From Proteiniphilum sp. UBA4084 (GTDB taxonomy: Bacteria; Bacteroidota; Bacteroidia; Bacteroidales; Dysgonomonadaceae), in assembly GCA_002383605.1 (NCBI GenBank), contig DFYK01000074.1, forward strand, positions 1 to 22,790: DNA of 22,790 nt, in the 5' to 3' direction. Below are positions 1 through 7,392 of the stretch, in pieces; the first letter of the stretch is position 1; each line of letters opens with the position of its first letter. The notes beneath the pieces were generated by a model. That model was given only the letters and a program-made list of their open reading frames with translations, was not told the DNA's origin and did not search any database. Both the position numbers and the translations under genes were made by a program.

Positions 1-426
1 GTGATGATTGCAGCAGAAGCAGCATTTGAATTGAATCAGCCCGGCAAAGCACTTACTTATATAAACCAAATACGTAGCAGAGCAGGTATTCAACCGCTGG
101 CCTCCGTTACCTTCAATGATATTGTACGTGAATACAGGGTAGAGTTTGCTTTTGAAGATCATCGCTATTGGGACTTAAAACGGTGGAGATTGGCCGATAA
201 GATTTGGAACGGCGTGCAGAACGACCCCAATGCGCAACAGTGGGCGTTGTTCCCATATCTGGTTACTGATCCGGGCAATCCCAACAATGGAAAGTGGGTA
301 TTCGATAAGATCGCAACCCATATGTCCCCAAATCCGAGAAATTTTGAGATGAAAAATTATTACAATTTCATTCATCAGGATTGGGTGAATAACAATCCCA
401 AGATCGTGAAGAATCCCTATCAATAA
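1..426 (+). CDS. SusD/RagB-like outer-membrane lipoprotein, C-terminal part (5' end outside window)
   Basis: This is the last 141 codons of a SusD-family protein, the surface lid that binds glycan over a SusC transporter. The stretch AEAAFELNQPGKALTYINQI followed by a block with EYRVEFAFEDHRYWDLKRWR (about residues 44-63) is the conserved end of the RagB/SusD fold, in which a TPR-like helix pair precedes the 'R-x-E-F-x-E-x-x-R-x-x-D-L-x-R-W' motif. The frame is open to base 1. The GTG at position 1 is not the real start, because the lipoprotein signal, the N-terminal SusD domain and most TPR helices are missing and must lie upstream. It ends with TAA 25 bp before the DUF3823 lipoprotein, so the two are probably co-transcribed. 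Its SusC partner should lie just upstream, outside the window. The substrate cannot be told from this fragment. Confidence 0.93.
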   Translation: MMIAAEAAFELNQPGKALTYINQIRSRAGIQPLASVTFNDIVREYRVEFAFEDHRYWDLKRWRLADKIWNGVQNDPNAQQWALFPYLVTDPGNPNNGKWVFDKIATHMSPNPRNFEMKNYYNFIHQDWVNNNPKIVKNPYQ

Positions 427-451
427 ATTTTAACATGATAAAAGTAATTGT

Positions 452-1129
452 ATGATGAAAAAATATAAATACATCCTATTGTTTGTGATTGTAGTTTTTA
501 CAGCCACCAGTTGTGGCCTCGACAACTACGATGCACCCCAGTCGAGATTGCACGGCAAGATAACCTATAACGGTAAAACACTAGGATTGCGTGGAACAGG
601 TGAAGCTGTGCGTTTGCAATTGTATCAGGACGGATACCAGCTGCGGGACAACATTCAGGTTTATGTGGGTCAGGATGGTACTTTTGAGGCACTGCTCTTT
701 GACGGGGAATATAAACTGGTTACCCGGGATAGAAACGGTCCCTGGGTAAATACTCGCGACACCATTGTTGTGAATCTAAAAGGATCCACAGAAGTAGAGG
801 TTCCTGTAACCCCATTTTTCACAATTGACAATGAAGACATTACCTTGAATGGCAACGTATTGAATGCAACATTCAATGTAAACAAGATCGTGAACACGGC
901 CAACATTGATTATATTACACTACTGGTAAGTAAAACTTCTTTTGTGGATGATGCAACCAACATTGCTCGCAAAGATTTCAAGGGATTGCAGGCAGGTCCT
1001 CAAAACTTATCGTTGGATATCTTGGGTAATGCCAATGTGGCTTCGGCCAAAGCGCTTTTCGCCAGGGTCGGTGTAAGAGCTGTTGGGGCTGATCAGGCCA
1101 TTTATTCGGAAGTAATGCGACTTAAATAG
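452..1129 (+). CDS. DUF3823-family lipoprotein, candidate surface glycan-binding protein
   Basis: A 225-residue lipoprotein with a signal peptide ending in a lipobox (TATSC, Cys21), followed by GLDNYDAP. The mature part starts with a beta-rich domain of the DUF3823 type (about 30-125: 'SRLHGKITYNG', 'VRLQLYQDGY', 'FDGEYKLV') and ends with a second beta domain (about 130-225). Proteins of this family are typically encoded directly after a SusC/SusD pair and are thought to act as extra surface glycan-binding proteins. That role is established by context, and the ligand here is unknown. Either of the two adjacent ATGs (452 or 455) could start it. The gene follows the SusD fragment by 25 bp and precedes the GH43 gene by about 70 bp, which fits an operon. 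No catalytic motif is seen. Confidence 0.85.
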   Translation: MMKKYKYILLFVIVVFTATSCGLDNYDAPQSRLHGKITYNGKTLGLRGTGEAVRLQLYQDGYQLRDNIQVYVGQDGTFEALLFDGEYKLVTRDRNGPWVNTRDTIVVNLKGSTEVEVPVTPFFTIDNEDITLNGNVLNATFNVNKIVNTANIDYITLLVSKTSFVDDATNIARKDFKGLQAGPQNLSLDILGNANVASAKALFARVGVRAVGADQAIYSEVMRLK

Positions 1130-1201
1130 ATCATTCTTTCATACGGAGAGGAGCTGCAATTGAAATACTTGTGGCTTCTCTCTACATTTACCGTGATTAC
1201 G

Positions 1202-2173
1202 ATGATTAAAAATACGATTCTACTTCATAGTTTCATTTTCCTGGTAACCATATCTTTGTTATCATGTAAAAGTTCTCTTGTACCGGGAGAAAAATTAAAT
1301 TCAGGTGAACGGATACCCCTAGCCGATCCGTTTATTTTGTTATATGACGATGTTTATTATGCATATGGAACCGGTTCGGCAGATGGGATCGCGGTGATGA
1401 CATCGAAAGACCTCACATCATGGAAAAAGATGCCAAAGCTGGCGTTGCATAAGAATGATTCGTACGGAGAAAAATGGTTTTGGGCTCCCGAAGTTTATCA
1501 CGTTAACGGTCGTTTTTATATGTACTATACAGCAGAAGAACATATCTGTGTCGCTGTTTCAGACTCACCTTCAGGTCCCTTCATCCAGGAAATTCAAAAA
1601 CCGATGCTGGAGGGAGAAAAGTCGATTGATAATTCACTTTTTATCGATGATGACGGTAAGCCTTATCTTTTTTTTGATCGTTTTAATGACGGCTTGAACA
1701 TTTGGGTGGCAGAACTGGAAGAAGATTTGATGACCATCAGGAAAGAGACCATGCATCCTTGCATTCATGTCTCACAGGAGTGGGAGAAAGTATGGCCAAG
1801 AGTAAATGAGGGATCTTTTGTTGTCAAGCATAACGATGTGTACTATATGACGTATTCTGCCAACAGCTATGAAAGTCCTTTCTACGGAATTGGATGCGCC
1901 ACTGCTACGGAAATTATGGGAGAATGGACAAAATATTCGCACAATCCCTTGTTACAGAAACCTGGAAACCTGATAGGGACGGGGCATAGTTCAATGTTCA
2001 AAGATAAAAAAGGGGATTGGAAGATTGTATTTCACGCTCACAATGATGTCAACAAGATTCATCCCAGAAACATGTACATCGGCAATGTAGGTTTTAAGAA
2101 AATCAATGGTGTGGATCAATTATATATTGACCAGAATTTCAAAACGCCTTTCTTGGTGATAGATTCTGAATGA
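1202..2173 (+). CDS. Glycoside hydrolase family 43-type lipoprotein (five-bladed beta-propeller)
   Basis: A 323-residue protein when started at ATG 1202. That start gives a textbook lipoprotein signal ending in LLSC (Cys22). A TTG at 1160 with a purine-rich GGAGAGGAG ahead of it would add 14 residues before the signal, so I prefer 1202. The GH43 triad is visible: base Asp42 in 'LADPFI', pKa-modulating Asp143 in 'SIDNSLF' and acid Glu203 in 'VNEGSF'. Blade motifs such as 'VYYAYGTG', 'FWAPEVYHVNGRFYMYY' and 'DDDGKPYLFF' support the fold. GH43 enzymes are mostly exo- or endo-acting on arabinofuranose, xylose or galactose linkages; the subfamily and substrate are not clear. No acidic residues follow the lipid Cys (KSSLVPGE), so I infer a periplasmic-facing lipoprotein. 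Its stop codon abuts a degraded sulfatase tail. Confidence 0.88.
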   Translation: MIKNTILLHSFIFLVTISLLSCKSSLVPGEKLNSGERIPLADPFILLYDDVYYAYGTGSADGIAVMTSKDLTSWKKMPKLALHKNDSYGEKWFWAPEVYHVNGRFYMYYTAEEHICVAVSDSPSGPFIQEIQKPMLEGEKSIDNSLFIDDDGKPYLFFDRFNDGLNIWVAELEEDLMTIRKETMHPCIHVSQEWEKVWPRVNEGSFVVKHNDVYYMTYSANSYESPFYGIGCATATEIMGEWTKYSHNPLLQKPGNLIGTGHSSMFKDKKGDWKIVFHAHNDVNKIHPRNMYIGNVGFKKINGVDQLYIDQNFKTPFLVIDSE

Positions 2174-2333
2174 ATTGCTTATTATAATCAGGCCTACCCT
2201 CTGGGGGTACATCGGACGGGCTATACGCACGGAGAGATATCGGTTGGTGGAGAAGAATATTGCTGGTCATGAACCAAACATTGTTAAGTGCCTTAAAAAT
2301 ATTCTCTCAATGCACCCTGAAGCGCTAAGATAG
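2174..2333 (+). pseudogene. Remnant of a sulfatase C-terminus
   Basis: Immediately after the GH43 stop, the frame from about 2190 to the TAG at 2331-2333 reads RPTLWGYIGRAIRTERYRLV, then E, then KNIAGHEPNIVKCLKNILSM and HPEALR. 'GRAIRTERYRLVE' matches the conserved strand near the end of iduronate-2-sulfatase-like sulfatases. 'NIAG..P.IVK.L...L..HPEA' matches their last helix. The usual segment between them (Trp, a variable loop and an 'ELYD...DP.E' block) is absent, so the remnant carries an internal deletion. The preceding piece in another frame (AYYNQAYPLGVH, in frame with GH43 after its stop) may be the segment that normally precedes it, implying a frameshift near 2211-2216. There is no start codon, no catalytic Cys/Ser motif and no rest of the enzyme. 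This call rests on recalled family patterns. Confidence 0.55.
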
Positions 2334-2720
2334 TAGAAGTTAATTAGTAAAACCTTTTTGTTTTTTAAATATGTTAATATGTCTGAAGGTGGAGAAGAAG
2401 TATTCATTTAAGGTACTACATGTGTTATCTTGTTTGTAATGAGTGAGATATTATTTTACTGTTATTTATTTTATTTTTTTTGAGAGATATTTGTTGTATG
2501 TTTTGAGATGAAATTAGCCGTTTTTGTCCTTTTACGGAGATAACTTTGTACTGAATAAAGGTTAGTAATAAGATTATTTCCTATAATTTAATATAATACA
2601 GAGTGAATAATTTTATCCTTTCAATTTTAAAAAAACTTACCAGGAGTAGTGAAATTTGGACCAATATAAAGTCACATTGTGATTTTATAAGATCTACTTA
2701 TTAATTTAATATTTTAAACC
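2334..2720 (+). promoter_or_regulatory. AT-rich leader and promoter region of the second PUL
   Basis: A 387-bp non-coding stretch, much richer in A and T than the flanking genes, with no open frame that looks real. TAACTTTG at 2541-2548 matches the Bacteroidota -7 consensus TAnnTTTG. A TTTTTG ends at 2526, only 14 bp upstream, which is closer than the usual spacing to a -33 TTTG box, so that pairing is uncertain. If the -7 element is used, transcription would begin near 2555 and leave a leader of roughly 165 nt before ATG 2721. That leader holds the dyad listed separately. I see no strong Shine-Dalgarno sequence before 2721, which is normal for this phylum. Confidence 0.45.
2665..2689. promoter_or_regulatory. 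25-bp near-perfect inverted repeat in the PUL leader
   Basis: Left arm TATAAAGTCACA (2665-2676), centre T, right arm TGTGATTTTATA (2678-2689). Eleven of twelve pairs are Watson-Crick and the twelfth is G/T, which would be G-U in RNA. It lies 31 bp before the ATG of the IPT/NHL lipoprotein gene. It could be an operator for a dimeric regulator or an mRNA hairpin close to the start codon. The TCACA-N-TGTGA core is the reverse arrangement of a CRP site, so CRP is not proposed. Confidence 0.5.
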
Positions 2721-4244
2721 ATGTATATGAAATTTAGCATGAAAAGTAAGCGTCGACATTTGCTGTCTATTATGTTGATACTAATGGTTCTTTGCATTTC
2801 TTGCGAAGAGGACCAGTCTAAGACAGAAACTCCTTCACAGGCTTATGACCCGTCGAAACCTGTGATTGTTTCAGATTTTTTGCCAAAAGATGGGGGAGCA
2901 TACCAGAAGATGGTTATCTATGGTGAAAACTTTGGCAATGATTCTTCTCTCGTGAATGTAACCATCGGGGGTAAAAAAGCAGTTATTATCAATGTACAGA
3001 GCAACAACATGTACGTATTTGTTCCTTCCGGTGCTTTTTCAGGAGAAGTAGCTGTTACCGTGGGCAGTGATGATAATGCCAAAACAGCCATGGCCGACGC
3101 TGTTTTCAACTATCAGAAAAAAATGGTTGTGGGTACACTGGTAGGTTACCGGAACGAGTATGACAACCAGGGATGGAAAGACGGTCCTTTTGAAACGGCC
3201 GCCGGTTTCCGTAATGATGGAGAGATGAGGTTTGATCCTCTCAATCCGAATCACCTATATGTTGTGTACGACGGTGCTGATATTCAGCTTTTAGACTTGG
3301 AGAAACGAGAGCTTTCCACGCCACTCCACCGTTCTTCATTTGGTGGTTGGCGTTTGCGCAGCATCGACTTTACCAACGACGGGCAGTATATGCTGATATC
3401 TGTCGACTTTGACGGATGGGGAACAGGAACCAGCCCCAGCGTCTACATCCTGAAGCGAAACGCGGATGGTACTTTTACAGATCAGGGTGGTCCACAGATC
3501 ATCGCTGGTTATAAGCAAACGAATGGAGCCTCGCTTCATCCCGTGAACAACAATGAGTTGTATTTCAATAGTTATGAACGGGGACAGGTCTTCCGTATGG
3601 ATATAAACAAGTACTTCGAGACCCTCCAGAGCGGTGGGAATTGGGGACCCTACAGGGATAATGGAAATTATACCGAACTCTTTACCATTCAGGATACGGG
3701 GTGGGAATTCAAGATCTTTATGCATCCTACCGGAAATTATGCCTATATCATGGTAATTAATCAGCATTACATCTTGCGTACCGATTACAACTGGACAGAA
3801 AAACGTTTCGCGACGCCTTATGTGATCGCCGGACAGGTACGAAGTGCTGCTTGGGTTGATGGTGCCGGGACCTCGGCTCGCTTTGATCGTCCTTATTCGG
3901 GCGTATTTGTAAAGAATCCACTCTATGTTGAAGAAGGAAGGGCGGACGTGTATGATTTTTATATTGCTGATAAGATGAATCACTCCGTCCGTAAAATGAC
4001 GCCGGAAGGTATTGTCAGCACGTTTGCTGGACGGGGACGTTCGGGACAGGCAGCTGATAACAATGTCTGGGGAACGGAAGATGGAGACCTGCGTGAAGTC
4101 GCTCGTTTCCGTGATCCTACCGGAATTGCGTATGACGAGGAAAACAATATATTCTATATTCTCGATACGGTTGGGCGGAAGATACGTACCATCTCCATGG
4201 AGTCGGAAGAAGAAATAGAAGATGCTGAAGATGGAGGATTCTAA
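2721..4244 (+). CDS. IPT/TIG plus NHL-repeat lipoprotein, candidate surface glycan-binding protein
   Basis: A 507-residue lipoprotein. The signal ends with 'LCISC' (Cys28 from the first ATG; ATGs at 2727 and 2739 are equally possible starts) and is followed by EEDQ, an acidic run typical of surface-exported lipoproteins in this phylum. Residues about 45-130 form an IPT/TIG immunoglobulin-like domain ('PVIVSDFLPKDGGAYQKMVI', 'YGENFGND', 'VPSGAFSGEVAVTV'). The rest (about 135-490) is a beta-propeller with NHL-like repeats ('GEMRFDPLNPNHLYVVYDGA', 'ARFRDPTGIAYDEENNIFYI'). Proteins of this build sit in PULs as extracellular glycan-binding partners of SusC/SusD. It is the first gene of the operon, 12 bp ahead of SusC, whereas such binders more often follow SusD. 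The last residues (about 494-507) are an acidic tail. No catalytic function is evident. Confidence 0.86.
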   Translation: MYMKFSMKSKRRHLLSIMLILMVLCISCEEDQSKTETPSQAYDPSKPVIVSDFLPKDGGAYQKMVIYGENFGNDSSLVNVTIGGKKAVIINVQSNNMYVFVPSGAFSGEVAVTVGSDDNAKTAMADAVFNYQKKMVVGTLVGYRNEYDNQGWKDGPFETAAGFRNDGEMRFDPLNPNHLYVVYDGADIQLLDLEKRELSTPLHRSSFGGWRLRSIDFTNDGQYMLISVDFDGWGTGTSPSVYILKRNADGTFTDQGGPQIIAGYKQTNGASLHPVNNNELYFNSYERGQVFRMDINKYFETLQSGGNWGPYRDNGNYTELFTIQDTGWEFKIFMHPTGNYAYIMVINQHYILRTDYNWTEKRFATPYVIAGQVRSAAWVDGAGTSARFDRPYSGVFVKNPLYVEEGRADVYDFYIADKMNHSVRKMTPEGIVSTFAGRGRSGQAADNNVWGTEDGDLREVARFRDPTGIAYDEENNIFYILDTVGRKIRTISMESEEEIEDAEDGGF

Positions 4245-4256
4245 CGAATAAATACA

Positions 4257-7200
4257 ATGAAAAATATGAATAAATTAATGATCCTGTTTGTCATGATGCT
4301 TTCCCTATGTGGCAATGCATGGGCACAGGAACAAGTGACTGTAAAAGGGAGGGTCACAGATACAAAAGGAGAAGCAATGATTGGGGTAAACATCTCCGTG
4401 GTAGATGTACCGGGATTGGGAACCATCACTGACATTGATGGAAACTATCAACTCAAAATGGAGCGTTATCAGAAACTCGCGTTTACCTATTTAGGTTACG
4501 AATCAGTTGAGAAGCTTGTCAAGGATGAGTTAACCATACATGTTACCATGGAAGAATCATCCGGTAGTGTCCTGGATGAAGTGGTAGTCACTGGATTAGG
4601 TACACAACGAAAGATCACGGTTACCGGTGCGGTGACGAACGTGGAGGTGGACGAGTTGAGACGTTTTCCCTCTTCCAACCTTTCGAACGTACTGGGAGGA
4701 AATGTGCCGGGTATCATGTCGATGCAAACCTCCGGCCAACCGGGAAAAAATACTTCGGAGTTCTGGGTAAGAGGAATTTCTACATTTGGAGCGAGCAATA
4801 GTGCCTTAATCCTGGTAGATGGTTTTGAACGTAGTAACCTGAACGAGATTAACGTGGAGGATATCGAAACGTTCACGGTATTGAAGGATGCCTCTGCTAC
4901 TGCTATCTATGGGTCGAAGGGAGGAAACGGGGTGATTTTGATTACCACCAAGCATGGTCAGGCCGGTAAGGTAAAGATCACTGCCAAAGTGGAGACTTCT
5001 TACCACAACCGTACCATTACACCGCAGTTTGTAAATGGTGATACTTATGCTGCTTTGGCCAATGAAGCGCGTGTGACGCGTAACATGGGGGTGCTTTATC
5101 AACCGGAAGAATTGGAAATACTCCGTCTGGGATTAGATCCCGATCTTTATCCCAATATAGACTGGATGGATGTCCTGTTAAAAGACGGTGCTTATAGCTA
5201 CCGTGCCAACTTGAACCTGAACGGAGGTGGACAAACAGCACGCTATTTTGTCTCTGCCAGCTACGTAGAGGACGAAGGAATGTATAAAACCGATGAAACA
5301 TTAAGGAAGGATTATGATACCAATGCAAATTATCGGCGTATCAACTATCGCATGAACGTGGATATGGATATTACACGTACTACGCTTCTAAAAGTGGGAG
5401 TTTCGGGTTCATTGGCAAAGCGTAACAGCCCGGGATTGGGAGACAATGATGTATGGGGAGAGCTTTTTGGTTATCATGCCATCAGCACACCGGTGCTCTA
5501 TTCTAACGGGCGTATTCCGGCATTGGGAACAGGCAATAGGACAAACCCCTGGGTAAGTGCTACCCAAACAGGTTATAATGAAAGTTGGGACAATAATTTA
5601 CAAACGAATGTGACACTTGAGCAGGACTTCAATTTTATTACCCCCGGGTTAAGATTTATAGGTCGTTTTGGGTATGATACCAACAACAACAGTTGGATCA
5701 ATCGCCGTCGCTGGCCTGAACAATGGAAGGCATTGAACCGTGATCAAAATGGAGAGTTGGTTTGGGATCATGTCGCAAGTGCAAGTGATATGTTTCAGGA
5801 AAGTGGTGGTCGGGGTAACCGTCGTGAGTTTCTGGATCTGTTGTTAAGTTGGGACCGTAGCTTTAACGAAAACCACAATACAGGTATTACCATGCGTTAT
5901 ACCCAGGATACCTTTACCGAGACAGTTAACCTGGGAGGTGATCTAAAGAATGGAGTGGCTCGCCGTAATCAAGGACTGGCAGGACGGTTTACCTATAACT
6001 GGAAATACCGCTATTTCTTTGATTTTAATTTTGGGTATACCGGTTCCGAAAATTTCGCTGTGGGACATCAGTTTGGATTTTTCCCCGCTTTCTCCGGTGC
6101 CTGGAATATTGCCGAAGAACCTTTAATCAAGGATAACGTGGATTGGCTCGATATGCTCAAAGTGCGTTACTCGCATGGCAAAGTGGGTAACGACAATATG
6201 GGTAACGAGCGTTTCCCCTATTTGTACACCATTCAGGATTTCTACATTGATAATAATGAACGGAGAGATATGCCCGGTTATAACTGGGGCACGGGAGACT
6301 ATAACAGGAGTTATAAAGGGATTCACTATTCGCAGGTTGCTTCACCCTATATCACGTGGGAGGAAGCCCGGAAGAATGACCTGGGGGTGGATATCTCGTT
6401 GTTCAGAAATAGTTTTTCGCTTACAGTTGACTATTTTACTGAAGACCGCACCGGTATTTATATGGAACGTAATTTCCTGCCCCAGATTACCGGTCTGGAA
6501 AGCAAGCCTCGGGCAAATGTGGGAGCTGTAGCCAGCAAAGGATTCGATGGAAACTTCGAACTAAGGGAAAAAGCAGGTGAGGTAAATATCACGCTCCGCG
6601 GAAATATGACCTACAGTAGGAATGAGGTGCTGGAGCGGGATGAAGAGAACAAGGTATACCCCTACCAATACGATCGGGGATACCGTGTGGATCAGCAGAA
6701 AGGTTTGATTTCCTTGGGACTGTTTAAAGATTATGATGATATCCGTCACAGCCCAAGACAGCAATTTGGGGTTGTACAACCCGGTGACATCAAGTACAAG
6801 GATGTCAACGGTGATGGCATTGTTGACGGTGGAGACCGCGTCGCGATTGGAGCTACCCGGCGTCCAAACCTGATTTATGGCCTGGGTGCTTCCTTCAACT
6901 GGAAAGGGTTCGATTTCAACTTCCACTTTCAGGGAGCCGGTAAGTCTACTTTCCCCATCTATGGTAAGACTGTGTTTGCCTTTAGTGAAAATGATTGGGG
7001 TAACGTAATGAAAGGGATACTTGAAGATCGTTGGGTAGATGCTGGAACAGCTGAACAATTGGGCATTCAGGCCAATGAAAATCCCAATGCTTCTTATCCG
7101 CGTCTGAGTTACGGGGGAAACAACAACAACCAGCAAGGATCCACTTTTTGGCTGCGTGACGGCCGTTATCTTCGTCTCAAGAATATGGATATTGGATACA

Positions 7201-7379
7201 CCCTACCCAAAGAGTTCACTACACGATACCGCATGTCAGATGTCCGTATCTTTATAGCCGGCTCCAACCTATTGACCTGGTCAAAGTTCAAATTGTGGGA
7301 TCCGGAGTCAACCCAGCCGCGTGGAGAAGAATACCCGCTGACAAGGTCGATTACGTTGGGATTAAGTGCTAACTTGTAA
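4257..7379 (+). CDS. SusC/RagA-family TonB-dependent outer-membrane transporter
   Basis: A 1040-residue TonB-dependent transporter that imports glycan fragments across the outer membrane with its SusD partner. The signal peptide is cleaved after 'NAWA' (residue 23). Residues about 28-100 form a carboxypeptidase-regulatory-like domain ('VKGRVTDTKGEAMIGVNISV', 'TITDIDGNYQL', 'LAFTYLGYES'). 'LDEVVVTGLGTQRK' (from residue 106) is the SusC signature leading into the plug, which holds 'SFWVRGISTFG'-like and 'LVDGFER', 'VLKDASATAIYGSKGGNGVI' motifs. The remaining ~800 residues are the 22-strand barrel. 'DVNGDGIVDGGDRVAIG' (from residue 849) is a calcium-type loop usual in SusC proteins. There is no N-terminal STN domain, so signalling through an anti-sigma factor is unlikely; this fits control by the hybrid regulator downstream. 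It is 13 bp upstream of SusD. Confidence 0.97.
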   Translation: MKNMNKLMILFVMMLSLCGNAWAQEQVTVKGRVTDTKGEAMIGVNISVVDVPGLGTITDIDGNYQLKMERYQKLAFTYLGYESVEKLVKDELTIHVTMEESSGSVLDEVVVTGLGTQRKITVTGAVTNVEVDELRRFPSSNLSNVLGGNVPGIMSMQTSGQPGKNTSEFWVRGISTFGASNSALILVDGFERSNLNEINVEDIETFTVLKDASATAIYGSKGGNGVILITTKHGQAGKVKITAKVETSYHNRTITPQFVNGDTYAALANEARVTRNMGVLYQPEELEILRLGLDPDLYPNIDWMDVLLKDGAYSYRANLNLNGGGQTARYFVSASYVEDEGMYKTDETLRKDYDTNANYRRINYRMNVDMDITRTTLLKVGVSGSLAKRNSPGLGDNDVWGELFGYHAISTPVLYSNGRIPALGTGNRTNPWVSATQTGYNESWDNNLQTNVTLEQDFNFITPGLRFIGRFGYDTNNNSWINRRRWPEQWKALNRDQNGELVWDHVASASDMFQESGGRGNRREFLDLLLSWDRSFNENHNTGITMRYTQDTFTETVNLGGDLKNGVARRNQGLAGRFTYNWKYRYFFDFNFGYTGSENFAVGHQFGFFPAFSGAWNIAEEPLIKDNVDWLDMLKVRYSHGKVGNDNMGNERFPYLYTIQDFYIDNNERRDMPGYNWGTGDYNRSYKGIHYSQVASPYITWEEARKNDLGVDISLFRNSFSLTVDYFTEDRTGIYMERNFLPQITGLESKPRANVGAVASKGFDGNFELREKAGEVNITLRGNMTYSRNEVLERDEENKVYPYQYDRGYRVDQQKGLISLGLFKDYDDIRHSPRQQFGVVQPGDIKYKDVNGDGIVDGGDRVAIGATRRPNLIYGLGASFNWKGFDFNFHFQGAGKSTFPIYGKTVFAFSENDWGNVMKGILEDRWVDAGTAEQLGIQANENPNASYPRLSYGGNNNNQQGSTFWLRDGRYLRLKNMDIGYTLPKEFTTRYRMSDVRIFIAGSNLLTWSKFKLWDPESTQPRGEEYPLTRSITLGLSANL

Positions 7380-7392
7380 ATTATAAATCACT

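Noticed and set aside
1..6. GTG or ATG at the window start as true start of the SusD gene
   Set aside because: The protein begins in the middle of a conserved SusD helix and lacks a signal peptide, so these are internal codons.
1160..1201. TTG start for the GH43 gene with a purine-rich sequence ahead of it
   Set aside because: It would put 14 extra residues before a complete lipoprotein signal that starts at ATG 1202. Shine-Dalgarno matches carry little weight in Bacteroidota, so 1202 is preferred.
2672..2682. CRP/FNR-type site at TCACA-T-TGTGA
   Set aside because: The half-sites are in the reverse order and the spacing is one base, unlike the CRP layout TGTGA-N6-TCACA.
3336..3983. Minus-strand open frame of 215 codons inside the IPT/NHL gene
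   Set aside because: It mirrors the NHL propeller codons and has no plausible protein features or promoter.
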